Below are positions 7,598 to 15,666 of a stretch of DNA of 64,000 nucleotides, piece after piece (position 1 is the stretch's first letter; every line of letters begins with the position of its first letter). The notes under the pieces were generated by a model, which made no database searches, had not been told where the DNA came from, and was given only the letters and a program-made list of their open reading frames with translations. The DNA comes from Pseudomonas morbosilactucae (GTDB lineage: Bacteria; Pseudomonadota; Gammaproteobacteria; Pseudomonadales; Pseudomonadaceae), in assembly GCF_023241715.1 (NCBI RefSeq), contig NZ_JALQCW010000039.1, forward strand, positions 1 to 64,000. The letters run 5' to 3'. The position numbers and the translations under genes are program-made.

Positions 7598-7873
7598 ATG
7601 AACCGCACCCTGGACCAGACAGCGGCAGTGCTCGGGATCAAGCCCCGAGCCTTCCGCACAAAGCTCCGCGACCTGCGCATCCTAACCAAGGATGGCGACC
7701 TTGCCAGTAACCACCGTGACGGCGGCCATCTGTTCTCAGACCCGCGCAGCGTCCAGATCGGGAAAACCACCCGCCTCAAGCACTACGCCGTGGTGATGGT
7801 CACCGAGGCCGGTGTGCATTGGCTGGCGAAGAAGCTCGACATCACCATCACGAACAAGGACGCCGCAGCATGA
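7598..7873 (+). CDS. KilA-C / antirepressor-type phage protein
   Basis: 91 residues from the ATG at 7598. The chain, with AAVLGIKPRAFRTKLRDLRI, then HLFSDPRSVQIGKTT and VMVTEAGVHWLAKKL, matches the C-terminal KilA-C (ANT) domain of phage antirepressors, here as a stand-alone protein without a Bro-N or Rha N-terminal domain. Such domains bind DNA or repressor. It sits in the rightward early operon, and its stop overlaps the next start (ATGA). Whether it counters the immunity repressor is inferred only. Confidence 0.75.
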   Translation: MNRTLDQTAAVLGIKPRAFRTKLRDLRILTKDGDLASNHRDGGHLFSDPRSVQIGKTTRLKHYAVVMVTEAGVHWLAKKLDITITNKDAAA

Positions 7874-8244
7874 AACAGAATGCCATCAACTCTGCTGTAG
7901 GCGCCTTGAAACTGGTGCCCATGTACATCAACCACCCCACGGTTATCAGCCGCGCCACTCTCATCGGCGCCTCGTCGGAAGCTGTCTCTCTGCTGGAAGC
8001 CTTGCCCGCCTTATCAGTCGAACTAGCCGAAGTATTCCGCTGCGTGGATGCCGTCGTCGGGCCTGACCAGATCGCCTACGTGACTCCCGTCAAGTGCCCG
8101 GAATACCCCTACGGCGCGGTTGTGGCCGACGCCAAAGGCAACGTCCTGGCAGCGGCCAAAGGCAAGAGCAAAGAAGGTCTCGCCGAACTGATCCGTTTGA
8201 AGCTCCAGCCACTCCAGGCGGGGTGCGGGGAGGCCAGCCCATGA
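7870..8244 (+). CDS. hypothetical phage protein (124 aa)
   Basis: Soluble protein of unknown function, starting at the ATG that overlaps the KilA-C stop and ending in an overlap with the PrtN-like gene. A helical first half (LIGASSEAVSLLEALPALSV) is followed by a strand-rich region (AYVTPVKCPEYPYGAVVADA) and a basic C-terminal helix. The tight ATGA couplings on both sides show it is a genuine operon member. It may serve phage early functions, but nothing in the sequence defines an activity. Confidence 0.65.
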   Translation: MKQNAINSAVGALKLVPMYINHPTVISRATLIGASSEAVSLLEALPALSVELAEVFRCVDAVVGPDQIAYVTPVKCPEYPYGAVVADAKGNVLAAAKGKSKEGLAELIRLKLQPLQAGCGEASP

Positions 8245-8483
8245 GTGCCACCCTCGACCAATTGCGACGCCAGTTCGCGACACCGTGCCCAACCCTGGCC
8301 GCTGTGCGGGAGCAGTACTTCCCGCACATCCATACCGACAAGTACCTGCTTGAAGAGATCAGAAAGGGCCGCATCGCGCTCAAGGTAAAACGCGTTCACC
8401 GCACGGAACGGGCGCCGCGGGTGGTTTACCTGCACGACCTGGCGGCCTTTCTCGACGCCCAGGCAAAGAAAGCAGCGGCCTGA
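8241..8483 (+). CDS. PrtN-like pyocin activator family protein
   Basis: 80-residue protein resembling PrtN, the activator of pyocin genes: the core AAVREQYFPH, then an LLEEIRKGRIALKVKRV segment and a C-terminal VVYLHDLAAFLDAQAKKAAA. The central part looks like a winged or excisionase-like DNA-binding fold. In P. aeruginosa PrtN is released when RecA inactivates PrtR; here the gene is inside the early operon of a temperate prophage, so it may act as a phage transcription factor or excisionase-like protein. The start overlaps the upstream stop (ATGA). Confidence 0.75.
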   Translation: MSATLDQLRRQFATPCPTLAAVREQYFPHIHTDKYLLEEIRKGRIALKVKRVHRTERAPRVVYLHDLAAFLDAQAKKAAA

Positions 8484-8535
8484 TTCAACGGTAGCCCCTG
8501 CCGATCAGGAGCGAACAACCAGTGAGACACAGCAC

Positions 8536-8886
8536 ATGAAACCAACCGATACCGCCGAATTCATCGGCGAACTCAACGCCGGAGTCTTCGCCAATCAGAT
8601 CGGCCACGCACTTTCCGAGGTCGCTGCAGGCGTGGTCGATCACAGCAAGGTCGGCACGGTGACCATCACCTTCACGCTGAGCCAAATCGCGTCCAGCCAC
8701 CAGGTGACCGTCAACCACAAGCTTGCCTACAAGGTGCCCACCAAACGCGGCAGCCGCAGCGAAGACACCACCCTCGACACGCCCATGCATGTCAACGAAG
8801 GCGGCCGCCTGACCCTATTCGCAGAGGCCCCAGGCCCGGGGCAGTTGTTCGACCGAAACGACGCACCGATTCACGCCAAGTCGTAA
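8536..8886 (+). CDS. hypothetical phage protein (116 aa)
   Basis: Soluble protein of unknown function. The N-terminal region (IGELNAGVFANQIGHALSEV) is helical; the central region (VTITFTLSQIASSHQVTVNH) is strand-rich, and the C-terminal half is polar. It is immediately upstream of the DUF2303 gene, a pairing common in Pseudomonas phages, so the two may work together, perhaps in recombination or replication. The leader CACAGCACATG is the same as that of the gene at 9810, a repeated translation-start context in this phage. Confidence 0.65.
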   Translation: MKPTDTAEFIGELNAGVFANQIGHALSEVAAGVVDHSKVGTVTITFTLSQIASSHQVTVNHKLAYKVPTKRGSRSEDTTLDTPMHVNEGGRLTLFAEAPGPGQLFDRNDAPIHAKS

Positions 8887-8899
8887 CCCAAGATCCACA

Positions 8900-8910
8900 C
8901 CTCTCACCAC
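8900..8910 (+). repeat. CCTCTCACCAC motif, copy 3 (no clear stem)
   Basis: Exact copy of the 11-mer, 15 bases before the DUF2303 start and directly upstream of its Shine-Dalgarno AGAAGGAA. Unlike the other three copies it has only a three-pair potential stem, so this site argues that the sequence itself, not only the hairpin, is conserved. Confidence 0.6.
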
Positions 8911-8925
8911 AGAAGGAACCGTTCA

Positions 8926-9738
8926 ATGGAAGCTCAAGCAGTTAAGTTGATTCAGGACACAGCCCTCCTCGCCTACGCCAAACCCCTGGACACGTACACC
9001 CCAACCCTGGTGCTGCCGGCGGACCAGAAGATTCACAGCATCGAAAAGTTCCAGATTCTCCGCAGCCGCTTCCGCGGCGAGTTGGTCACCCATTCGCTGC
9101 ACGACTTCGGCAACTACGTGCAACACCACACCACCGAAGCCGCAGCCGTTGGCTTCGTGGACGCGGAACAGATGCGCTGCACCGTGTACTTCAACCTGGG
9201 TGACATCAACAACCCCGGGCACGGCGACTTCACAGCAACGCTGAACCTGCGCAAGACCGCCGGGTTTGTGGCCCTGGAGCGCGCCGCCAGCTCGACGTTC
9301 CAGCAGAAAGACCTGAGTGACTGGATCGAAGACTGGGCCCCCAACCTGGTTTCCCTAGCCGCCGACGACACCCCTATCGACTTGCGCAAAGCAGCGAGCG
9401 CCATTCGCTCGATCAGCATCGAGCAGGCCCGCAAGAGTGAGCACGTCGTCGGCGACCTGAGCGCATCGCGCTCCGCCATGGATCAGATCGAGGCCAAGTC
9501 GTCCGAAGGGCTGCCCGCCGAATTCCGCTTCACCGTCGAGCCCTACGAAGGGCTCACGGCGAGAACTATCCGCCTGCGTGTGGCAGTACTGACCGGCGGC
9601 GACAAGCCACTGCTCAAGCTGCGCTGGATCGGCGAGGAACAACTGCGCGAAGACCTGGCCCAGGAATTTAAGGAAGTCGTCCAGGCCGATGTGGGCACCG
9701 CCGCAACGCTGACCATCGGCAGCTTCAAGCTGGCGTAA
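8926..9738 (+). CDS. DUF2303 (YfdQ-like) phage protein
   Basis: 270-residue protein of the DUF2303 family found in many prophages of gamma-proteobacteria. Recognisable segments are LHDFGNYVQHH in the first third, YFNLGDINNPGHGDF, and the later TLNLRKTAGF and FRFTVEPYEGL. It has no signal peptide or membrane segment. The function is not established. A strong ribosome site (AGAAGGAA) precedes the ATG, and the conserved CCTCTCACCAC motif lies just before that. It is usually encoded near recombination and replication genes in early operons, as here. Confidence 0.85.
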   Translation: MEAQAVKLIQDTALLAYAKPLDTYTPTLVLPADQKIHSIEKFQILRSRFRGELVTHSLHDFGNYVQHHTTEAAAVGFVDAEQMRCTVYFNLGDINNPGHGDFTATLNLRKTAGFVALERAASSTFQQKDLSDWIEDWAPNLVSLAADDTPIDLRKAASAIRSISIEQARKSEHVVGDLSASRSAMDQIEAKSSEGLPAEFRFTVEPYEGLTARTIRLRVAVLTGGDKPLLKLRWIGEEQLREDLAQEFKEVVQADVGTAATLTIGSFKLA

Positions 9739-9751
9739 CCACCTGCAACAC

Positions 9752-9788
9752 CCCGCCGCCGTCCTCTCACCACGTATCCGGCGGCGGG
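9752..9788 (+). ncRNA. phage hairpin with CCTCTCACCAC loop, copy 4
   Basis: CCCGCCGCCG (9752-9761) pairs perfectly with CGGCGGCGGG (9779-9788) around a 17-base loop that begins T-CCTCTCACCAC. No T-run follows, so it is not a normal terminator. The stem sequence is unrelated to the other copies while the loop is identical. Confidence 0.6.
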
Positions 9789-9809
9789 CTCTAACGAGGA
9801 TCACAGCAC

Positions 9810-10457
9810 ATGCAAACTCAACACCTGATCATCATCACAGTCGGCCTGCTCATTGGCCTGCTGCTGATGGGCTACTTCATCCGCAAAGCGGTCCTCAAAG
9901 CCTTTGCAAGACTGGAGGCCGGCCATGCCCGAGCCCAGGCGGAAGGTCGCCAGCGGATCGAGGCGCTGAACCAGGACATCATCCGGCTCAACGGAATCCG
10001 TGAAGCGCAAGGCGCCGAGCTCCAGGCATACCAGGAGAAAGCCCTGTTCCTGAGAGCCACCCCCTTCACCATGACCGACCACCAGATTGTAATGGATGTC
10101 ACACAGGCGCTGCGTCTGGCTCATGAAACGTGGAAGCTAATTCAAGGAACCGAAGCCGTCCAGGTTAAAACCGCGGTACTGGTCAAGCACACGCAGGCAC
10201 TGGCCTATCGGACCTTCTGCAACGTCACCGCAGCGAACGCATTGATCATCGACCCCCTCGACACCCAATTGATCGAGTGGCTGAACAGCCGCGGCGATCT
10301 TTGGGGCGACCTGGAACAAAGCACCATCGCCTTCCCGCATCAGGCGGACACCCAGGGCTACAACCACCTGCGTGACGCCCTCCGCGAAGCGTATGAGCAC
10401 GACAAGCAGCGCCAAGAGCAGGAGCTGGGCGTGGGAAGTGCGGAGGATGCGGCATGA
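9810..10457 (+). CDS. membrane-anchored coiled-coil phage protein
   Basis: 215 residues. An N-terminal membrane anchor (IIITVGLLIGLLLMGYFI, residues about 7-24) is followed by a coiled-coil-like helix (about 30-75) and a helical cytoplasmic domain with NSRGDLWGDLEQ. Topology suggests an inner-membrane protein with its bulk in the cytoplasm. It resembles conserved but uncharacterised Pseudomonas phage proteins. The leader CACAGCACATG is shared with the gene at 8536, and the stop overlaps the methyltransferase start. Possible roles are superinfection exclusion or membrane tethering, neither shown. Confidence 0.6.
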   Translation: MQTQHLIIITVGLLIGLLLMGYFIRKAVLKAFARLEAGHARAQAEGRQRIEALNQDIIRLNGIREAQGAELQAYQEKALFLRATPFTMTDHQIVMDVTQALRLAHETWKLIQGTEAVQVKTAVLVKHTQALAYRTFCNVTAANALIIDPLDTQLIEWLNSRGDLWGDLEQSTIAFPHQADTQGYNHLRDALREAYEHDKQRQEQELGVGSAEDAA

Positions 10458-12547
10458 CTTGCCTCAAGAAACCTCCCTTCGACTTCAAGACCCAGTACGC
10501 CCTAGGTTTCAACACGCAAGACGATGAGATCGTTGTCGACTTCTTCTGCGGTGGCGGCGGCGCCGGTACCGGCCTCGAAATGGGTCTGGGCCGGCCTGTG
10601 AACGTGGCGAAGAACCACAGCCCGCAAGCAATCAGCATGCACACAGTGAATCACCCGGCCGCCCAGCACTTCACCACCGACGTGTTCGAGGGGGACCCTG
10701 ACACAGAGTGCGGCGGCAAGGCCGTGGGCTGGTTCCACATGTCACCGGACTGCACACATCACAGCCAGGCTGCCGGTGGCCAGCCGCGCAAACGCGAAAT
10801 CCGAAACTTGTCGTGGATCGGTTGCAAGTGGGCAGGCAAAAAGCGGCCCCGGGTGATCAGCCTGGAGAACGTTAAGCAGATCCTGCAGTGGGGCCGCCTG
10901 ATCGCCAAACGCGACAAGGCAACAGGCCGGGTGGTTACCCTAGACCGGGTCCCGCACCCAACGAAAAAAGGAAAGACCACCAATCGGGTAGCCTCACCGG
11001 GCGAATGGGTACCGGTTTCCAATCAGTTCCTGGTGCCCGACCCGAAACATCGAGGCCGCACTTGGCGCCGCTTCGTGGTCCTGCTGGAAGGCATGGGCTA
11101 TGTCGTTGAGTGGAAGGTGATCAAGGCGTGCGACTTCGCCGCGCCGACAAGCCGAGAGCGCCTGTTCATGATTGCCCGGTGCGACGGCCAGCCAATCGTA
11201 TGGCCGGAGCCAACCCACGCAAAGAACCCGGTCAAGGGTCAGCAGAAGTGGAAAACCGCCGCAGACTGCATCGACTTCACCGACCTGGGCAAAAGCATCT
11301 TCGGCCGCAAGAAAGACCTGGCACAGGCCACCCTGCGCCGCGTTGCAAAGGGCATGAAGAAGTTCGTCATCGACAACCCGACGCCGTTCATTGTGCCGAT
11401 TGCTAATTGGTCAGGTGAGTCCGTGCAATCCGCCGGTGAGCCGTTGCGCACCATCACCTCTTACCCCAAAGGCGGCGCCTTCTCGGTGGTGAGCCCGGTG
11501 ATCGCACCAGCAACCCACCAGGGCAGTGACAGGATCAATGACCCACTTGATCCACTGCCAACCGTGACGTGCGCCAATCGCGGTGAACTAACGCTGATCA
11601 GTCCCACGCTTATTCAGTCGGGGTATGGCGAGCGGCCCGGCCAAGAGCCGCGAGTGCCGGGCCTGGATCAACCCCTGGGCACCGTGGTCGCCGGCGGCGT
11701 GAAGCACGCGCTAGCAGCAGCCTGCATCGTCCAGGCAGGGCATGGTGAGGGCTCTGGCGCAAACAAGCGACGTAGCCATGGGGTGAACGACATCTGCGGG
11801 CCAGTGGGAACAATCACTGCCAGCGGCGGCGGCCAGTCCGTCAGCACCGCGGTGATGATCCAGGCCAACGGCGGGTTCAACACAACGCACGCTAAAGATA
11901 TTCGTGACCCCATGACCACGGTGACCAACACAGGCAGCCAGCAGCAACTGGCGGTGGCGCACCTTGTGCACATGCGCGGCAACTGTGATGCACGGGATCT
12001 CAACGACCCATTGCACACCATCAGCGCCGGCGGGCAGCACCACGGATTGGTCAGCGCCTTCATGGAGCGTGCATTCGGCGGAAGTGTGGGCCAGCACCTG
12101 CAAGACCCGGCACCAACTATCACCGCCGGTGGCGGCGGCAAGAGCTGCCTGGTGTCGCTCACCCTGTCGCCTGAACACGAAGCCGGCGCCCTGCGCGTTG
12201 CCGCATTCTTGATCAGCTACTACGGCACCGAGAACATCAGCGCTTGCGATGCGCCGACGCCCACCATCACCACCAAGGACCGCTTGGCCATGGTCACGGT
12301 GATGGTCAAGGGGACACCCTATGTGATCGTCGACATCTGCCTGCGGATGCTCAAACCGGCCGAGCTGTACAAGGCCCAAGGCTTCCCGGCCGACTACATC
12401 ATCAGTCACGGCGCCGACGGCAAACCATTCACTAAGACCCAGCAGGTCCACATGTGCGGCAACAGTGTCAGCCCACCGCCGATGGCTGCACTTGCACGCG
12501 CCAATGATCCATGGCGCCAAATCGAGCAGATCCAGGAGGCAGCATAA
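10454..12547 (+). CDS. phage DNA cytosine-C5 methyltransferase with repeated TRD
   Basis: 697-residue C5-cytosine methyltransferase. Motif I (VVDFFCGGGGAGTGLEMG, about 27-44) binds SAM; the catalytic Cys is C100 in SPDCTHHS; the ENV of motif VI is at 138-140; motif VIII is PTSRERLFMIA (231-241); motifs IX/X are RMLKPAELYKAQGFP and GNSVSPPPMAAL (631-680). Between VIII and IX the target-recognition region (about 330-610) is made of eight diverged repeats with a P-x-x-T-(I/V)-(T/S) core. It probably protects phage DNA from host restriction. The start overlaps the previous stop; the stop TAA shares a base with the next ATG. It is much longer than typical 320-450 residue enzymes. Confidence 0.9.
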   Translation: MTCLKKPPFDFKTQYALGFNTQDDEIVVDFFCGGGGAGTGLEMGLGRPVNVAKNHSPQAISMHTVNHPAAQHFTTDVFEGDPDTECGGKAVGWFHMSPDCTHHSQAAGGQPRKREIRNLSWIGCKWAGKKRPRVISLENVKQILQWGRLIAKRDKATGRVVTLDRVPHPTKKGKTTNRVASPGEWVPVSNQFLVPDPKHRGRTWRRFVVLLEGMGYVVEWKVIKACDFAAPTSRERLFMIARCDGQPIVWPEPTHAKNPVKGQQKWKTAADCIDFTDLGKSIFGRKKDLAQATLRRVAKGMKKFVIDNPTPFIVPIANWSGESVQSAGEPLRTITSYPKGGAFSVVSPVIAPATHQGSDRINDPLDPLPTVTCANRGELTLISPTLIQSGYGERPGQEPRVPGLDQPLGTVVAGGVKHALAAACIVQAGHGEGSGANKRRSHGVNDICGPVGTITASGGGQSVSTAVMIQANGGFNTTHAKDIRDPMTTVTNTGSQQQLAVAHLVHMRGNCDARDLNDPLHTISAGGQHHGLVSAFMERAFGGSVGQHLQDPAPTITAGGGGKSCLVSLTLSPEHEAGALRVAAFLISYYGTENISACDAPTPTITTKDRLAMVTVMVKGTPYVIVDICLRMLKPAELYKAQGFPADYIISHGADGKPFTKTQQVHMCGNSVSPPPMAALARANDPWRQIEQIQEAA

Positions 12548-12783
12548 TGGAACTCCAAAGCGAAACCTTGACCGACGACGAGCTGGCCACCATCACTGGC
12601 TACAAAACACCCTCCCATCAACGCCAATGGCTGCTCAACAACGGCTGGGTTTTCGTCCTCACAGGAGCTCAACGCCCTATCGTTGGCCGCGTATACGCCC
12701 GACTGAAACTGGCCGGCGTAAGGCCGTCAGAATCCAGTGCTGTAGCGGAAACCTGGACCCTTGATTTATCGCGTGTGAGCTAA
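12547..12783 (+). CDS. DUF4224 domain phage protein
   Basis: 78 residues. The N-terminal LTDDELATITGYKTPSHQRQ followed by WLLNNGW is the signature of DUF4224, a small domain common next to phage integrases. The fold may be a helix-turn-helix-like DNA-binding module, and such proteins have been suggested to act as recombination directionality factors, but that is inference. It overlaps the methyltransferase stop (TAATG) and ends three bases before the integrase start, so it is co-expressed with the integrase. Confidence 0.8.
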   Translation: MELQSETLTDDELATITGYKTPSHQRQWLLNNGWVFVLTGAQRPIVGRVYARLKLAGVRPSESSAVAETWTLDLSRVS

Positions 12784-12786
12784 GAA

Positions 12787-13854
12787 ATGCGTCATAAAAA
12801 GGCATCAAACCGGGACTTGCCGCCACGCATGTTGCGGCGAACCCGGAAACTGAAGAGCGGGAAAATATGGGTTGGGTACTACTACAACGGCAAGGACGCC
12901 GAAGGCCGGAGAGTTGAAATAGCTCTTGGCGGCGATTTGAACGAGGCGAAGATCGAGTGGGCACGCCTGGACCGCAAAGCAGTACCAAAGACGGTCCATC
13001 TGATGGGCCGTTTATTTGACGATTACGAAGAAAGGATCATCCCAGGGTTGAAGCCAGGAACCCAGAAAGATTATCAAAAGGGACTGAAGCAGCTTCGCCA
13101 GGCTTTCGAGGCTGCGCCTATTGACGCAATGTCCCCGCAAGTACTCGCTCAGTATCGCGATGTCAGAACAGCAAAGGTACGGGCGAACCGGGAGCTCGCC
13201 CTACTCTCTTCCATTTTCACGTTTGCTAGAGAATGGGGGCTTACCGACAAGGCAAACCCATGCGCAGGCCTGCGCCGCAACAAAGAGACACCTCGCGACT
13301 TTTACGCCGGCGAGATTGTGTGGGATGCGGTTTACGCCCAAGCCCCGCCCGAGCTTAAGGACGCAATGGATCTTGCATATCTGACCGGCCAACGCCCGTC
13401 AGACGTCCTCAACGCCTCGACCAATGACCTCAGCAATGGATTCTTGATGGTATCCCAGGGTAAGACAGAGAAGCGTTTGCGCATCCAGCTGCATAACGGC
13501 GCTGACGCATCCGCTTTGAGTGCATTTTTAGATGACCTCATCGAGCGTAAAGCTCAGGCCGGAATCAAAACTTCAAGCCTGATCACTAATCAATCCGGAA
13601 TGAGAATGAGCTATCCGATGTTACGCAACCGCTGGGACGAGGCCAGGGAGAAAGCGGCGACCAAGGCGCTGTCCGATGGAGACACTGCCCTGGCAGCAAC
13701 GATCCGTCAGTTCCAATTCCGGGATATACGCCCGAAAGCAGCAAGTGAAATCGATGACATCGAACACGCAAGCCGACTGCTGGGCCACTCGACTCAGGAG
13801 ATGACGAAGAAGGTTTATCGACGGGTTGGCGAGATCGTGAAGCCCACAAAATAA
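12787..13854 (+). CDS. phage tyrosine integrase
   Basis: 355-residue tyrosine recombinase. An N-terminal arm-binding region (about 1-60) is followed by a SAM-like core-binding domain and the catalytic domain: Arg I in TGQRPSDVLN, Lys in SQGKTEKRL, Arg II in FRDIRPKAAS, His in LLGHS and the nucleophile Tyr in KKVYRRVG. The usual His before Arg II is an Arg here, a variant seen in some phage integrases. It lies 100 bases from tRNA-Cys, oriented toward it, so the tRNA is the likely attB gene. It is the last gene of the rightward operon. Confidence 0.92.
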   Translation: MRHKKASNRDLPPRMLRRTRKLKSGKIWVGYYYNGKDAEGRRVEIALGGDLNEAKIEWARLDRKAVPKTVHLMGRLFDDYEERIIPGLKPGTQKDYQKGLKQLRQAFEAAPIDAMSPQVLAQYRDVRTAKVRANRELALLSSIFTFAREWGLTDKANPCAGLRRNKETPRDFYAGEIVWDAVYAQAPPELKDAMDLAYLTGQRPSDVLNASTNDLSNGFLMVSQGKTEKRLRIQLHNGADASALSAFLDDLIERKAQAGIKTSSLITNQSGMRMSYPMLRNRWDEAREKAATKALSDGDTALAATIRQFQFRDIRPKAASEIDDIEHASRLLGHSTQEMTKKVYRRVGEIVKPTK

Positions 13855-13913
13855 CAGCGGGTTGCGGAAACGATTGTCAGAATTGCGGAAACGATCAGTT
13901 TTTTCAGGCAAAT

Positions 13914-13944
13914 AAAAAACCCCGTAGATCGTTGATCTACGGGG
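13914..13944 (-). terminator. intrinsic terminator of tRNA-Cys
   Basis: CCCCGTAGATC and GATCTACGGGG form an 11-bp stem with a GTT loop (13920-13944), followed on the minus strand by GTTTTTTATT. It ends tRNA-Cys transcription and may also stop transcripts from the integrase side. Confidence 0.9.
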
Positions 13945-13954
13945 CTTTCAAGGG

Positions 13955-14028
13955 TGGAGGCCGAGGTCGGAATCGAACCGGCGTAGGTGGATTTGCAATC
14001 CACTGCATAACCATTTTGCTACTCGGCC
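13955..14028 (-). tRNA. tRNA-Cys (GCA)
   Basis: A 74-base tRNA including an encoded CCA end. The acceptor GGCCGAG pairs with CTCGGCC, the anticodon loop TTGCAAA carries GCA, and the T-arm reads GGTTCGATTCC. Its 3' end faces the integrase. The 3' half is the presumed attachment site of the prophage; no second copy of this sequence is found further left in the window, so the other end of the element is outside. Confidence 0.96.
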
Positions 14029-14477
14029 CCAAGTGTCAAATGCTGCTGTAACACAGCGCTTAACACAAACAAACTTTAACGCCACCAAGATCGCTTTGAT
14101 CTCGTAACTCTTTGTTTTCTAAAGAGTTTTTGCTTTTTCCGTTTCAGGAATGGACGCAATTATGGACGCGTTTTACAGTCCTGGCAACTCCTATTCGAAT
14201 TTTTTTCCAGTAACGCTGCGAGCCCCCAAGAATACGGGCGTTCGAGCGGGCCTTGGGGCCCTGTATCGGGGCCGGATGATTGCACAATCTCGGGCAGATA
14301 GCTCGCCTCGTTGACGCGCCTAGGCCGTTGCCCTCCCCCCCAGATGGTCGGCGGATTGTGCCGACTGCCTGGCACAGCCCTCCTTAATCGCTCCCCCGGC
14401 GCTTTCGGCAAGCGCTAGAATCCGGCCAGCCGCCGGATGGTTGCCGGCTTTTTCCCCGACTCGACGAGACGCGTTTG
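14029..14477. other. 449-base non-coding stretch upstream of tRNA-Cys and patB
   Basis: It contains the divergent promoters of tRNA-Cys (leftward) and the aminotransferase gene (rightward), and AT-rich sequence up to about 14,210. The short frame around 14,150-14,180 (MDAIMDAFYS) may be a scrap of an older mobile-element gene, but it is too short to assign. No further tRNA was found. Confidence 0.4.
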
Positions 14478-15626
14478 ATGAGCCTGAATTTCGACACCCT
14501 GTACCCGCGCCACGGCACTGGCAGCACCAAATGGAGCCGTTACCCGGAGGATGTGCTGCCGATGTGGGTGGCCGATATGGACTTCGCCGTGGCTGAGGAG
14601 ATTATCCAGGCTCTGCGTCAGCGTCTGGAGCATCCGTTGCTCGGCTACAGCGTGCCCCAGGACGAACTGCGGGAAGCCATCGTCGCCGACCTGTGGCACA
14701 AGTACGCCTGGCGCGTGCAGGCCGATGAGTTGGTGTTTCTGCCGGGGGTGGAGCCGGGCTTCAACATGGCCCTGCACGGTTTTGTCCAGCCAGGGCAAAC
14801 GGTGGTGGTGCAGACCCCGAATTACCGGCCGCTGCGCATGGCCCCGGACAACTGGCAGTTGCCCAAGACCGAATTGGCTTTCGAGGTCGACGCCGAGGGC
14901 ACCTACCACACCCCCATCGAGAAACTGCGCCACGCCTTGCAAGGGGCTGGCGCCCTGCTCCTGAGCAACCCGCACAACCCCCTGGGCAAGGTCTTCCCCC
15001 GCGATGAACTGCTGGCGGTGGCGCAAGCCTGCCTGGACCAGGGGGCGCTGATCATCTCTGACGAGATTCACGCCGAGCTGTGCTTCGACGGTCGCCGGCA
15101 TATTCCCACCGCGTCCCTCAGCCCGGAGATTGCCCGCCGCACCATCACCCTGATGTCGGCGACCAAGGCCTACAACATCGCCGGGATGAAAACCTGCTTT
15201 GCGGTGATCCAGGACCCGGCCACCCGCCTGCGCTTCAATAACGCTCGGGCGGGGATGGTCGACAGCGTCAGCCCCCTGGGCCTGGAAGCGACCCTCGCCG
15301 CGATCACCCTGGGCGGGCCGTGGCAGGCGGCGCTGATGGAGTACCTGCAAGGCAACCGTGATTACCTGGTGCAGGCGGTGGCGACTCGGCTGCCGGGCAT
15401 CCGTATGCACGCGCCCCAGGGCACCTACCTGGCCTGGCTGGATTGCAGCGCGTTGGGGCTGGCCGACCCCCACGACTTTTTCCTCAAGCAGGCCAAGGTA
15501 GGGCTTAGCGCGGGCCTTGAGTTTGGCGATGACTGCGGGCAGTTCGTGCGTTTGAATTTCGGTTGCCCGCGGGCGCTGCTCGAAGAAGGCATCCAGCGCC
15601 TGCAGGACAGCCTGAGCAAACGCTGA
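14478..15626 (+). CDS. patB: PatB/MalY-type cystathionine beta-lyase (PLP)
   Basis: 382-residue fold-type I PLP enzyme. The N-terminal LPMWVADMDF is the MalY/PatB signature, the central LLSNPHNPLGKVF and ISDEIHAEL segments bind PLP, and SATKAYNIAG carries the Schiff-base Lys. Members cleave C-S bonds of cystathionine or cysteine to give pyruvate, ammonia and a thiol, and the same fold includes aminotransferases, so the substrate is uncertain. The ATG at 14478 is preferred to the TTG codon just before it. It is a single gene, convergent with the TonB receptor gene and separated from it by a GC-rich hairpin. Confidence 0.88.
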   Translation: MSLNFDTLYPRHGTGSTKWSRYPEDVLPMWVADMDFAVAEEIIQALRQRLEHPLLGYSVPQDELREAIVADLWHKYAWRVQADELVFLPGVEPGFNMALHGFVQPGQTVVVQTPNYRPLRMAPDNWQLPKTELAFEVDAEGTYHTPIEKLRHALQGAGALLLSNPHNPLGKVFPRDELLAVAQACLDQGALIISDEIHAELCFDGRRHIPTASLSPEIARRTITLMSATKAYNIAGMKTCFAVIQDPATRLRFNNARAGMVDSVSPLGLEATLAAITLGGPWQAALMEYLQGNRDYLVQAVATRLPGIRMHAPQGTYLAWLDCSALGLADPHDFFLKQAKVGLSAGLEFGDDCGQFVRLNFGCPRALLEEGIQRLQDSLSKR

Positions 15627-15632
15627 ACGCAA

Positions 15633-15660
15633 GGCGCGCCGCCGTTCCAGGCGGCGCGCC
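15633..15660. terminator. GC-rich hairpin between convergent genes
   Basis: GGCGCGCCGCC and GGCGGCGCGCC form a perfect 11-bp stem with a 6-base loop between the patB stop and the receptor stop. It lacks a T-run, so termination is likely but not certain. Confidence 0.6.
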
Positions 15661-15666
15661 CTGGCC

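Noticed and set aside
14415..15632. 405-codon frame antisense to patB
   Set aside because: Fully overlaps a well-supported PLP enzyme gene and has only low-complexity composition.
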